Origin: CAVVXX01 sp963707975
GTDB taxonomy: Bacteria > Pseudomonadota > Alphaproteobacteria > Micropepsales > Micropepsaceae
Assembly: GCA_963707975.1 (NCBI GenBank)
Contig: OY970177.1
Coordinates: 1,674,001-1,738,000 of the forward strand
Reading direction: 5' to 3'
Length of the DNA stretch: 64,000 nucleotides
Under the pieces are notes generated by a model. It ran no database searches. It was given only the letters and a program-made list of their open reading frames with translations, and was not told the DNA's origin. This document shows, piece after piece, positions 9,088 through 18,985 of the stretch; within the stretch, counting starts at the first letter, position 1, and every line of letters starts with the position of its first letter. A program made the position numbers and the translations under genes.

Positions 9088-9120
9088 ATAAAAAGACGGC
9101 GGCCTTTTGGGCCGCCGTCT
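9088..9120 (-). terminator. Rho-independent terminator of the TonB receptor gene
   Basis: A perfect 11-bp GC-rich stem (9094-9104 with 9110-9120) has a 5-nt loop. On the minus strand it is followed by a T-run. It lies 22 nt beyond the receptor's stop codon, as expected for an intrinsic terminator of that gene. Confidence 0.85.
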
Positions 9121-9141
9121 AAGATAGGCTTTGACGAAGCT

Positions 9142-12089
9142 TTACATCTTGACCGTAGCGCCGACAAACACGTAGCGGCCAAGCGCGTCATATACTCCCG
9201 GGAAGGTATTGCCATTGCCAGGCGCCGTACCAGCGAACGCCGTGATCGGCGGCTCTTTGTCAAACACGTTGTTCACGCCCGCGCGCAACTCTGTGCTCTC
9301 CCAAACATGCCAGTTAACGGCCAAATCAAGATAGCTCACAGCTCCGAATGGCTCGATGGAAGCACTCGAATACCCCTTCACAGAGCTGAAGTAACGCCAC
9401 TGTGCCGAGAGATCGACATCCCACGGTGACGCCCAAGTCACGCGGAATTTATGACGCCACTCAGGATTGGGTGTCCCGCAGAAATTCCCATAAAAACCAG
9501 CGCATTCTACGGCTGGAAGGCCAGGAAGCGGTACCGTGACCAGGTTATTTAGCAATGTGCCCGCGAACGCGAACGCAAGTGAGCCATTGTTACCCATGCC
9601 CCAATCCGAAAGATCGGTCGTGTAGTTAGCCTCGAAGTCCCAGCCTTTGGTTTGCAGGGATCCAGTATTCAAGTTGAGGTTTACGACATGGCCACTACCA
9701 TAAATTTGGCCAAAGGAATTGCGGGCAATCAGGTCACAGAAGGACTGAATATTTTCGACGTAGCACTGGTTGAGGATGGTTTGCGTCCCCACCGTACCAA
9801 TGGCTCCCGAAACCCTGATGTCGAAGTAGTCGATCGTGGCCGAGAAGCCCGGCATAAAGGTGGGTGTCAACACGACACCGGCTGTCCGTGTATCTGATAT
9901 TTCCGGCTTCAGATTGACGTTACCGCCCGTCAGCTGGTTGCACTGCGATGCGGGGCAGCTAAGTATTCCCACATTTCCCGCATTGCCATGAGTGCTAGCT
10001 CCACCCGTCGCTGTGAAGCATTTGGCCGGCACGATTGCGCCGCCCACGCCTGCGCAGGGATCGTTAAACGTTCCGTCGGTTAGGACGACATTGTCAGGCG
10101 CAAAAAGTTCGAGGACGTTAGGTGCTCGAACGGCACGCTGATAGCTGGCACGAAGGCGGAAATCGTCAATCGGCTGCCATTCTGCGCCATACTCATAAGT
10201 GTTGGTGGCGCCCGTGCTGCTATACTGCGAATAGCGATAGGCACCATTCAGCTGCAAGAGTTTAGCAAAAGGTGCATCTTCGACGATCGGTATACGGACT
10301 TCGCTGAAACCTTCCTTCACACTGTAATGAAGCGAAGGGTTGAGGTGCCGTTTTGCCGCCGGAACCCGAAAGATCACCAGATTCAGCCGTTCCATCAGGA
10401 ATTAGTTCAAGCCCTTCGTCACGGTATTCGGCGCCGAAAGCAACTGACACGGGGTTCTTCGCCCAAGGCGACTGGAATCCGATAGATCCAAGGTCCCCAG
10501 TCAATTGGCCACTCATTACGTGCTCGTCTGTGAAGCCCTGGATGATCGAAGTCTCATAGAGATATTTTTCCATCGCCGGTGTGACACCGCCAATGCCATG
10601 GAAGATATCGAGCGGAACGCAATCCCCGCCCGAAACGCAAGTGGGCACGCCGTTTACATCAACGACGTCAAGGGCATTTTGAATACCTGCCCGAGACCAA
10701 AATCCTTCGACCGCCGAGGTAAAGTTCGAGCGGCCATACATTCCATAGATGTCGTACGACCAGCCGTCACCAAGATCGCCCTTTACACCCTCCACGATGC
10801 GGTAGCTCGTGTGGTGAAGGTCAGTCGCGCGAAGACCACCTTCGACGTTTCGACGACCAATTTCTAAGGTCGCAAATCCCGGGAATATATTATTAGTGCC
10901 CTTACCATCGGCGCCGCACAGCGCGGTACGCTGCTGAGCAGTCATCAGCGGGTTATCGCAATTGATCTGCTGGGCAAAACCGCTAACGGTACCGGAGCCT
11001 AGGAACAAGCCGCTTGGCGCAATCGAACCAACAGAGTCATCATCCATGAACATGAAATTCGAATAGACATCAAAGTATTTGTTCACCTCGTAATGCGCAA
11101 AAAAGCCGCCCGTCCAGCGTGTGTCTGGCCGCTGCAAAGTATTTAATGCGCCGTAATTGAACTTCTGACTGTTGGCGCCAACATACGGAACGAAGTTGCC
11201 CTTATTGGGTCCCGTAGGTGTTTCGAAGTAGTCATTACCCGTGTCGAGCGAGAAAAAGCGGCTGTAGTTGCTGGAACCCGCACAGCCAAATCCACCAATC
11301 CCGCCTGCGCCATAGGTACACGCCGAATAGTCGCGCTGGCTTTCGAACACGGCCTGATCATGTTTGTAGGTGACATAGCCCGTGACATTGCCTTTGCCGT
11401 TGTCGGTGTTGGCACCAAAGATCACAGAGCCATCAACAGATTGGCCATCCCAGGTGTCTTGAGGAGCTTGCGCGAAATCCTAGATGAGCCAAACGGGCCA
11501 TCGCATCGGAATTGTTGTTGTCTGCATTAAACTCCGACCACTGACCATCAACCTCCACGCCTTCGAAATCTTTGCGCATGATGAAGTTGACAACGCCCGC
11601 GAGAGCATCAGAGCCGTACACCGCCGAGGCGCCGCCTGTCTCAACTTCAACGCGCTCTACCATTATTGCCGGAATTTGGTTCAAATCCGGAAGGGGGACA
11701 ACCGGATCGCCAGGCATCAGGCGTACGCCATCAATGAGAACCAGTGTTCGCTGAGATCCCAAACCACGCAGATCGACGGTTGCCGTACCCGTGGCGCCAT
11801 TCGTGACCGTGTTGGTTTGGTCAGCAAATACCTGGGGCAGATTGTTGAGGAGGGATTCCACATTCGTGGTGCCCTCGAACTTAGCCTCCTGCTGAGTGAC
11901 CGTACTGACCGGTGAAACCGACACCAGTCCGGTTTGCGGAATGCGCGAACCTGTCACGATGACAGTTTCCGTGCCGCCCTGTGCTTCTTGTGCGCTTGCG
12001 GGTCCGACGAATGCAAACACCGTAGCGGTCGCTGCGCCGGTGAGCAGGGCTGCGCGCAGATTGCGCGTCCGAAGATTGGCTTTGAACAC
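9142..12089 (-). pseudogene. TonB-dependent receptor, interrupted by two apparent +1 frameshifts
   Basis: This is an outer-membrane beta-barrel receptor of about 980 residues that would import a substrate with TonB energy. The chosen start is the GTG at 12089, after an AAGGGGG ribosome site with 6-nt spacing. It gives a signal peptide ending in ASA, a TonB box (ETVIVTG) and a plug domain with LRGLGSQRTLVLIDG and GASAVYGSDALAGVVNF. The frame breaks near 11479 and near 10326. Removing one base at each point joins all three parts into one receptor without stops (HLDFAQAP and FASYSVKEG at the joints). The last residue is Met, not the usual aromatic. The ligand is unknown. It is either a sequencing artefact or a recent pseudogene. 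Confidence 0.8.
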
Positions 12090-12584
12090 TGTAAACCCCC
12101 TTGGTTTGGTCGCGGTCACGACGTCCAGCCATATGACACGCAGATGCGTGCCTAATGACTGGTGGCCTACCAGAAGGGGAGAGAGACTGGCCGCCCCCCC
12201 GGATCGACCAATTTGCACCAAGCTAAGGGAACCGTTCGGTGCAGGTCAAAGCGGATTTCACAGAACCTTGACGTTAGGCGTTATGCTGTGTCTTTCCTGC
12301 ATCCAATTTCGTGACGCTTCGTCATCAATTGGCTTTTACTAACCATTTTGGCCAAGTTATCCAGAGCCAAGGCATGCCGCCGCGCAATTTGTGGGATGGG
12401 TTCGTTCCACTGGGCAGGTAATGCAATTATGCAGGGTGGCTTGACCACTTGCGCAACCAACATAGGTAAATTTTGATAATCTCCTGTATTATCAATGAGA
12501 TGCAGCGGATATGGGACGTTGCGCTCAGTCGAATCGGATGGGAATCGAGTGGGATAGGCAATAACCGGAAGAAAATCGCACACC
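12090..12584. other. Intergenic region between TonB receptor and deacetylase
   Basis: These 495 nt separate two divergent genes and should hold both promoters. I could not identify convincing -35/-10 pairs. A leftward open frame (12586-12281, about 101 codons) fills part of it. It has no ribosome site and no recognisable domain, and it is not called as a gene. The stretch 12281-12540 is AT-richer than the flanks. Confidence 0.5.
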
Positions 12585-13514
12585 ATGACCACCGCGCTTA
12601 TCACCCATCCGGCCTGTCTCTGGCACGCGCCGCCACCAGGCCATCCAGAGCGCCCCGAGCGCTTGCGCGCGATTCTCGATGCGCTCGAAAGCAAGGAGTT
12701 TAGCGGGCTCCAGCGCGAAAGCGCGCCTGCCGCCACGCGCGAACAAATCGTCCGTGTACATCCTGAATCTTACGTTCGGGCTCTGTTCAATTCCGTGCCG
12801 GCCGAGGGCTATGCGGCCATTGATGCCGACACGGTTTTGTCGCCCGGCTCGGGGGAGGCAGCGTTGCGCGCGGCGGGATCGACCGTATACGGAGTAGATC
12901 TGGTGATTTCGGGGGCGGCCAAGAATGTTTTCTGCGCCGTTCGCTCGCCCGGACATCACGCGGAACCCAATAAAGCTATGGGATTCTGTCTGTTCAACAA
13001 TGTCGCCATTGGCGCCGCTCAGGCACAATACGTACACGGATTAAAACGCGTGGCGGTGATGGATTTCGACGTCCATCATGGTAACGGCATACAGGCCGCT
13101 TTCGAGGGGAACGCGAATTTGTTTTACGCCTCCACGCATCAGATGCCGCTTTATCCGGGAACGGGCGCCGCCAGCGAGCGCGGGATAGCCAACAACATCC
13201 TCAATTGCCCGCTTCCGCCCGGTGCTGGCTCGCGCTATTTCCAAGCAATTATCAGCGATTCCGTGCTGCCGGCGCTGGAAAAATTCCGCCCGGAATTGAT
13301 TCTCATCTCGGCCGGGTTCGATGCCCACCGTGCCGATCCGCTGGCTAACATTGAGCTTGAAGACGAGGATTTTGGCTGGGTGACGCGCGAACTCTGTGCA
13401 CTGGCAGGGCGCCTTTGCGGAGGCCGCGTTGTTTCGGCGCTGGAGGGGGGCTATGACCTCGACGCGCTGGCTTCGTCCTCGCGCGCCCATGTGCGGGCTT
13501 TGATGGAAGCCTAG
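12585..13514 (+). CDS. Histone deacetylase / acetoin-utilisation (AcuC-like) family deacetylase
   Basis: This 309-aa zinc-dependent amidohydrolase of the class I/II HDAC superfamily removes acetyl groups from lysines, polyamines or similar amides. The catalytic histidine pair is at H124-H125 (PGHHAE). The zinc ligands are D162 and H164 (FDVHHGN) and D246 (GFDAH). The transition-state tyrosine is Y290 in the LEGGYD motif. The length is normal. It lies 19 nt upstream of xseB, a common alphaproteobacterial arrangement, so it may share that operon. The substrate cannot be told from the sequence. Confidence 0.92.
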   Translation: MTTALITHPACLWHAPPPGHPERPERLRAILDALESKEFSGLQRESAPAATREQIVRVHPESYVRALFNSVPAEGYAAIDADTVLSPGSGEAALRAAGSTVYGVDLVISGAAKNVFCAVRSPGHHAEPNKAMGFCLFNNVAIGAAQAQYVHGLKRVAVMDFDVHHGNGIQAAFEGNANLFYASTHQMPLYPGTGAASERGIANNILNCPLPPGAGSRYFQAIISDSVLPALEKFRPELILISAGFDAHRADPLANIELEDEDFGWVTRELCALAGRLCGGRVVSALEGGYDLDALASSSRAHVRALMEA

Positions 13515-13533
13515 GAAATTCAAGGGAATCGCC

Positions 13534-13791
13534 ATGGCTGGAAAAGCCAAATCCGACCTGCCCGCGATCGAAAATCTGAGCTTCGAGGCGGCCTTGCGCG
13601 AGCTCGAAAGCATCGTCGGCCGCCTGGAACAGGGCGAGGTGGATCTCGAGGATTCCATTGCCCTATACGAGCGCGGCACAGCGCTGAAAGCGCATTGCGA
13701 AAAGAAGCTGAAAAGCGCCGAATCGCGGCTGGAAAAGATCGTGCTGGGGCCAGACGGGGTCAAGGGCACGGAGCCCGCGGACCTCGGTTGA
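13534..13791 (+). CDS. xseB: Exodeoxyribonuclease VII small subunit
   Basis: The 85-aa small subunit binds XseA to form exonuclease VII, which degrades single-stranded DNA to oligonucleotides. The helical core is typical: SFEAALRELESIVGRLEQG followed by a GxVDLEDSIALYERG-type segment. The large subunit xseA lies separately at 31327-32760. The stop is 8 nt before the ispA start, so xseB-ispA-dxs form an operon, as in many proteobacteria. Confidence 0.95.
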   Translation: MAGKAKSDLPAIENLSFEAALRELESIVGRLEQGEVDLEDSIALYERGTALKAHCEKKLKSAESRLEKIVLGPDGVKGTEPADLG

Positions 13792-13799
13792 GACTTTCC

Positions 13800-14699
13800 A
13801 TGACGCCCGTGATTGCGCCCATCGAGCCCGCTTTGGCCGAGGCCGCCGCCTTCACCGAAAAAACGCTGGACGCTCTGCTGCCCCAGCCAGCGGGACCGGA
13901 GGCGCGGCTGATGGAAGCTATGCGTTATGCAACTTTGGGTGGCGGTAAGCGGTTACGCGCCTTTCTGGTTTTACAGAGCGGGAGGCTGTTCGGGGTGGAC
14001 CGGAGGCCGCTTGGCCGAGTGGCGGCTGCCGTCGAATGCCTGCATGCCTACTCACTCATCCATGATGACCTGCCTGCCATGGACAATGACGATACCCGCC
14101 GCGGTAAGCCCTCTCTGCACAAGGCCTTTGACGAGGCCACCGCTATTCTTGCGGGCGACGCATTATTGACCTTGGCCTTCGGCCTGATCGCTTCGCCGGA
14201 AGCCCATGGCGATCCCTTCGTGCGCTGCGAGCTGATCACCAGGCTGGCCCAGGCCGCCGGCCATGCCGGCATGGTGGGCGGGCAGACCATGGACCTGGCC
14301 TTCGAGGGCGAAACACCGCCGCTTCCTGAAATCACCCGGCTGCAACGTATGAAGACAGCGGCGCTCATTACCTTCTGCTGCGAGACGGGCGCGATCATGG
14401 GTAAAGCATCGGCGGGCGCGCGCGCCTCGCTGGTGGCCTTCGGGCTGGATCTGGGTCTTGCCTTCCAGATCGCCGACGATCTTCTGGACCTCGAAGGCAA
14501 TTCGGCTGAAATGGGTAAACCTGCCGGCAAGGATAAAATGCGTGCCAAGGCGACCGTTGTTTCCGTGATGGGCGTGGAACGCGCCCGCGACCAGGCGGAG
14601 GCGCTGGCCAGCCAGGCGCCGCGTCACCTTGATTTGTTCGATGAGAAGGCCGACCTTTTGCGCGCGGCGGCGCGTTTTGCCGTCACACGCAGGGCATAG
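13800..14699 (+). CDS. ispA: Farnesyl diphosphate synthase (polyprenyl synthetase)
   Basis: This enzyme condenses IPP with DMAPP and GPP to make farnesyl diphosphate for ubiquinone, undecaprenyl carriers and heme O. The first aspartate-rich motif DDLPAMDNDD is near residue 88, with GGGKRLR upstream and the second DDLLD motif near 226. The ATG at 13800 was preferred over an upstream in-frame codon at 13695 inside xseB, because homologues begin near here; it gives 299 aa. It is followed 27 nt later by dxs, the entry step of the same pathway. Chain-length specificity is inferred from the context. Confidence 0.92.
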   Translation: MTPVIAPIEPALAEAAAFTEKTLDALLPQPAGPEARLMEAMRYATLGGGKRLRAFLVLQSGRLFGVDRRPLGRVAAAVECLHAYSLIHDDLPAMDNDDTRRGKPSLHKAFDEATAILAGDALLTLAFGLIASPEAHGDPFVRCELITRLAQAAGHAGMVGGQTMDLAFEGETPPLPEITRLQRMKTAALITFCCETGAIMGKASAGARASLVAFGLDLGLAFQIADDLLDLEGNSAEMGKPAGKDKMRAKATVVSVMGVERARDQAEALASQAPRHLDLFDEKADLLRAAARFAVTRRA

Positions 14700-14726
14700 T
14701 TTCGCCCGATTATAGCGGACAATCGC

Positions 14727-16646
14727 GTGAGCGTTCCGGCCAACATTTCCTTGCTCGACCAGATCAACGATCCAGCCGCCCTTCGCCCGCTTTCGCGCGG
14801 GCAGCTAAAGCAGTTGGCGGATGAGCTGCGCAAGGAGCTGATCGAAGTCGTCTCGGTGACAGGCGGGCATCTGGGCGCTGGGCTTGGCGTGGTGGAGCTC
14901 ACGGTTGCGCTGCACCACGTGTTCGATACGCCGCGCGATAAGCTTATTTGGGACGTCGGCCATCAGGCCTATCCCCATAAGATATTGACAGGCAGGCGCG
15001 CGCGCATGCGCACGTTGCGCCAGGGTGGTGGGCTGTCCGGCTTCACCAAGCGCGCAGAAAGCGAATACGACCCCTTCGGTGCGGCCCATGCAGCGACCTC
15101 CATTTCGGCAGGACTCGGTTTTGCTGTCGCGCGCGACCTCAAGGGCGAAAAGAACCATGTCGTCTGCGTGATCGGCGACGGCGCCATGAGCGCGGGCATG
15201 GCCTATGAAGCGATGAACAATGCGGGCGCGCGGCATGAGCGCCTGATTGTCATCCTCAACGACAACGACATGTCCATTGCGCCGCCGGTGGGGGCGATGA
15301 GCGCCTATCTGGCCCGCCTGGTGTCGAGCCGCACCTATCGGGGGTTTCGCGCGTGGGTGAAGCGCGTGGCTGAGCATTTGCCGGGCTTCATGTTCCGCGC
15401 CGCCAAGCGCGTAGAAGAATATGGGCGCGGCTTCTGGATGGGCGGCACGCTGTTCGAGGAATTGGGCTTTTATTATGTGGGGCCCATCGACGGCCACAAT
15501 CTCGATCACCTGATCCCGGTCTTGGAAAACGTGCGCGATGCGGGGAAGGGGCCCATGCTGGTGCACGTAGTGACCAAGAAGGGCAAGGGCTACGCGCCAG
15601 CCGAGGCTTCCGCCGACAAATATCACGGCGTGTCCAAGTTCAACGTGCTGACCGGCGAGCAAAAGAAATCGGCAGCGCCGCCTAGCTACACCAAAGTATG
15701 CGCTGAGGCGTTGATCGCCGAGGCCGAACGCGACAACCGCATTGTCGCCATTACGGCGGCGATGCCGGCGGGCACGGGATTGGATTTGTTTGCGAAGAAG
15801 TTTCCCAACCGCTGCTTCGATGTCGGCATCGCGGAACAGCATGCGGTGACTTTCGCGGCAGGGCTGGCTGCGGAAGGGTTCAAGCCCTTCGCGGCGATTT
15901 ATTCAACCTTCCTGCAGCGTGCTTACGACCAGGTGGTGCATGACGTGGCGATCCAACGGCTCCCCGTTCGATTCGCCATCGACCGCGCTGGCCTGGTGGG
16001 CGCCGATGGGCCGACGCATGCGGGTGCCTTTGATGTGACCTATCTTTCGACTTTGCCCGGGTTTGTCGTCATGGCGGCGGCCGACGAGCTGGAACTTGTG
16101 CACATGGTGGCGACGGCGGCGCGCATTGATGATCGCCCCAGCGCTTTCCGATACCCACGCGGCGAAGGGCAGGGGCTGAAACTACCCAGGCTCGGCACGC
16201 CGCTGGAAATCGGTAAAGGCCGCATCATCCGCGAAGGCAATTCGGTTGCCATTTTGAATTTCGGCGCGCGGCTGGGGGAATGCCTGAAGGCGGCCGCTCG
16301 TTTGTCCGCTTACGGATTATCCGCCACCGTCGCCGATGCGCGCTTTGCCAAGCCCTTGGATACGGAATTGGTCAAGCGTCTGGCGCAATACCACGAAGTT
16401 CTGCTCACCATCGAGGAAGGGGCCATCGGCGGCTTCGGCGATCATGTGCTGCATTATCTCGCGTGGGAAGGCTTGCTCGACCGCGGGCTGAAATTGCGCC
16501 CGATGGTTCTGCCCGATTGTTTCCTCGATCAGGACACGCCGGAAAAAATGTACGAAGCGGCCGGCCTCGACGCCAAAGCCATTGTTGCGGCGGCGCTTGG
16601 CGCCTTGGGCCGCGATAAGGACGCGGCCGCCGAGATGATCGCCTGA
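14727..16646 (+). CDS. dxs: 1-deoxy-D-xylulose-5-phosphate synthase
   Basis: This is a thiamine-diphosphate enzyme that joins pyruvate and glyceraldehyde-3-phosphate as the first step of the MEP isoprenoid pathway. The 639-aa protein has normal length. It shows HQAYPHK near residue 79, the TPP motif starting GDGAMSAG near 150, and GIAEQHAVTFAAG near 367 with the catalytic glutamate. The start is GTG at 14727. It is third in the xseB-ispA-dxs operon and is followed at once by rlmD. The tlyA gene often found between them in relatives is absent here. Confidence 0.96.
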   Translation: MSVPANISLLDQINDPAALRPLSRGQLKQLADELRKELIEVVSVTGGHLGAGLGVVELTVALHHVFDTPRDKLIWDVGHQAYPHKILTGRRARMRTLRQGGGLSGFTKRAESEYDPFGAAHAATSISAGLGFAVARDLKGEKNHVVCVIGDGAMSAGMAYEAMNNAGARHERLIVILNDNDMSIAPPVGAMSAYLARLVSSRTYRGFRAWVKRVAEHLPGFMFRAAKRVEEYGRGFWMGGTLFEELGFYYVGPIDGHNLDHLIPVLENVRDAGKGPMLVHVVTKKGKGYAPAEASADKYHGVSKFNVLTGEQKKSAAPPSYTKVCAEALIAEAERDNRIVAITAAMPAGTGLDLFAKKFPNRCFDVGIAEQHAVTFAAGLAAEGFKPFAAIYSTFLQRAYDQVVHDVAIQRLPVRFAIDRAGLVGADGPTHAGAFDVTYLSTLPGFVVMAAADELELVHMVATAARIDDRPSAFRYPRGEGQGLKLPRLGTPLEIGKGRIIREGNSVAILNFGARLGECLKAAARLSAYGLSATVADARFAKPLDTELVKRLAQYHEVLLTIEEGAIGGFGDHVLHYLAWEGLLDRGLKLRPMVLPDCFLDQDTPEKMYEAAGLDAKAIVAAALGALGRDKDAAAEMIA

Positions 16647-16681
16647 ACGAAGATTCCACAAAAGGCGAGCGTGCCGAAATC

Positions 16682-17882
16682 GTGCGTCTCGCGCATGGTG
16701 GCGATGGCGTAACGGCCGATGGCCTCTTCGTGCCTTACACCGTGCCGGGCGATGTGGTGCGCATTGCCAGGCAAGGCGAGCGCGGCCGCGTGCTGGAGAT
16801 CCTGGTGGCTGGCCCCGCGCGCGTAACGCCGCCATGTAGGCATTTCGGTGTTTGCGGCGGCTGCGCACTTCAGCACGTAACGCACGGTTTCTATCTCGCC
16901 TGGAAGCGCGGGCAGGTGGTGACCACGCTTGCCCAGCGAGATTTTGACAACGCACCGGTCGGAGAAATTGTTGCCGTGCCGCCGGCCACGCGCAGGCGCG
17001 CCAATTTCAAGGCGAAGGCGGGCAGGGATGGCGTGCAGCTCGGCTTCTATAAAGAAGGCAGCCGAAGACTCTGTGGACATTCACGAATGTCATATTCTTT
17101 TACCTGCATTGCAAAATCTGCTCGTTCCCTTGCGCGCAGGACTTGGCCCCTTACTGCGCCCAGACGAATCCGTGGAACTGCTCGCCACGGCCACGGATAC
17201 TGGCATCGATCTGTCGCTGAAATTGAAGCGCGCGCGGTCGCCAGACTTTCTTATGGCGCTTGCCGGCCTTACGAATTCTCTGAAACTCGCGCGCCTGGCG
17301 TGGAACGGCGAAGTGGCGGCCATGCGCGAGCAACCCATGTTGCGCGTGGGGAAATTCGAGGTGGCATTACCCATCGAACCCTTCCTGCAGCCCAGCGCCG
17401 AAGGCGAGCGCATTCTCCAGCATTTCGTAGTGGAGGCCGTGGGCCAGGCCAAGCGCGTGGCCGATCTGTTCGCAGGGATAGGCACATTTGCTCTGGCGTT
17501 AGCGCCGGATCATCGCGTTCATGCGTTTGATATTGGCGGACCAATGATCGAAGCCTTAGGCGCAGCCGCCCGCGCGGGTGGGGAGGGGGCAACTGTCACC
17601 AACGAAACCCGCGATCTATTCAGAAGGCCATTGCTCGAACATGAGTTGAAAAGCTTCGATGCCGTGGTACTCGATCCGCCACGCCCCGGCGCCAAGGCGC
17701 AGGCCGAAGCGTTGGCCAAATCGGTTGTGCGGCGCATTGTTTATGTTTCTTGCAATGTGGCGAGCTTCGCTCGTGACGCGCGCATCCTATGTAATGGCGG
17801 CTACCGTCTCGTCCGCGTCACACCCATCGATCAGTTCTTCTGGTCTCCGCATGTTGAACTAGCGGCGGTATTTGAGCGTTAA
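16682..17882 (+). pseudogene. rlmD: 23S rRNA (uracil-5-)-methyltransferase, one apparent +1 frameshift
   Basis: This is a SAM-dependent RNA m5U methyltransferase of the TrmA/RlmD family. The N-terminal part has an iron-sulfur cysteine set (CRHFGVCGGCALQH). The C-terminal part has the SAM loop DLFAGIGTFAL, DAVVLDPPRPG, and the catalytic cysteine in VSCNV. The frame changes near 17065, where one extra A (cgaagac) separates GFYKEGSR from VDIHEC; deleting it restores a single protein. The start is uncertain. GTG 16682 is given, but conserved-looking sequence (GERAEIVRLAHGG) continues upstream to a possible CTG at 16643 overlapping the dxs stop. The last codon shares TTAA with convergent aroC. Confidence 0.8.
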
Positions 17883-18985
17883 AACTTCCCCACTTGCCCC
17901 CGATGGCGGAGTGCGTGGTCGGCAAGGGTGCAGGCGACCATGGCTTCGCCTACGGGTATAGCGCGGATGCCGACGCATGGGTCGTGGCGGCCAGTGGTGA
18001 CGATGGTGGTGTCCTGGCCCGCAATGTCGATGGTCTTGCGTTCTGATGGCACTGACGAGGTGGGCTTGACCGCGAAGCGCGCGACGATGGGTTGCCCGCT
18101 GGAAATCCCGCCCAAGATTCCCCCCGCCTGATTGGAAAAGAATTTTGGCTTGCCGCCGGAACCGGCACGCATCTCGTCCACGTCTTTTTCGCCCGATAAT
18201 TCAGCCGCTGCCATGCCGGCGCCGATCTCGACGCCTTTGACCGCATTGATGCTCATCAGCGCGGAAGCCAGATCCGCATCCAGCTTGCCATAAACTGGCG
18301 CGCCTAGCCCCGCCGGGATTCCTTCCGCAACAAGTTCGACGATGGCGCCGCAGGAGGAGCGGTTCTTGCGCAGGCCCTCAAGATATTCGCTCCACTGGTC
18401 AACCACGCCGGCATCGGGCGAGAAGAATGGATTACGTGAGACTTCGTCCCAGTTCCAGCGCGCACGGTCGATTTTGTGCTTGCCCATCTGCACCAGCGCG
18501 CCGCGCACGCGCGCGGCCCCGAACATCTGGTGCAATATTTTCCGCGCAATCGCGCCCGCCGCCACGCGGCTAGCGGTTTCGCGCGCCGATTGCCGCCCAC
18601 CGCCGTGATAATCGCGCACGCCGTATTTGGCCCAATAGGTGTAATCGGCGTGGCCGGGGCGGAACTTGTCGCGGAAGCCTTCGTAATCCTGCGGCCGCGC
18701 ATCCATGTTCTCGATCAAAAGCGCAATCGGCGTGCCGGTGGTGAGTTGCCTGTCCATGCGGTCATCTTGGAACACGCCGGAAAGAATCCGCACGCGGTCG
18801 TCCTCTTTCCGCTGGCTGACGAATTTGGATTGGCCGGGGCGGCGGCGATCGAGATCGGCCTGGATATCGGCCTCCACCAGCGCGATGCCTGGCGGACAGC
18901 CATCGACCACACAGCCGATGGCCGGCCCATGGCTTTCGCCAAAGGTGGTGACGCGGAAGAGATGCCCGAAGGTGTTATGGGACAT
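17879..18985 (-). CDS. aroC: Chorismate synthase
   Basis: Makes chorismate from EPSP in the last shikimate step; it needs reduced FMN. The 368-aa protein begins MSHNTFGHLFRVTTFGESHG. It keeps the family signatures GRQSARETASRVAAGA and the C-terminal block with SGGKPKFFSNQAGGILGG and TGRHDPCV. Its start overlaps the end of fabI by 11 nt. Its TAA stop shares the palindrome TTAA (17879-17882) with the convergent rlmD. The fabI-aroC neighbourhood is common in alphaproteobacteria. Confidence 0.96.
   Translation of the reverse strand: MSHNTFGHLFRVTTFGESHGPAIGCVVDGCPPGIALVEADIQADLDRRRPGQSKFVSQRKEDDRVRILSGVFQDDRMDRQLTTGTPIALLIENMDARPQDYEGFRDKFRPGHADYTYWAKYGVRDYHGGGRQSARETASRVAAGAIARKILHQMFGAARVRGALVQMGKHKIDRARWNWDEVSRNPFFSPDAGVVDQWSEYLEGLRKNRSSCGAIVELVAEGIPAGLGAPVYGKLDADLASALMSINAVKGVEIGAGMAAAELSGEKDVDEMRAGSGGKPKFFSNQAGGILGGISSGQPIVARFAVKPTSSVPSERKTIDIAGQDTTIVTTGRHDPCVGIRAIPVGEAMVACTLADHALRHRGQVGKF

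Noticed and set aside
12281..12586. Leftward open frame of about 101 codons upstream of the deacetylase gene
   Set aside because: No ribosome-binding site, no recognisable motif, and its only start codon overlaps the deacetylase ATG. It may be chance, so it is described as intergenic sequence only.
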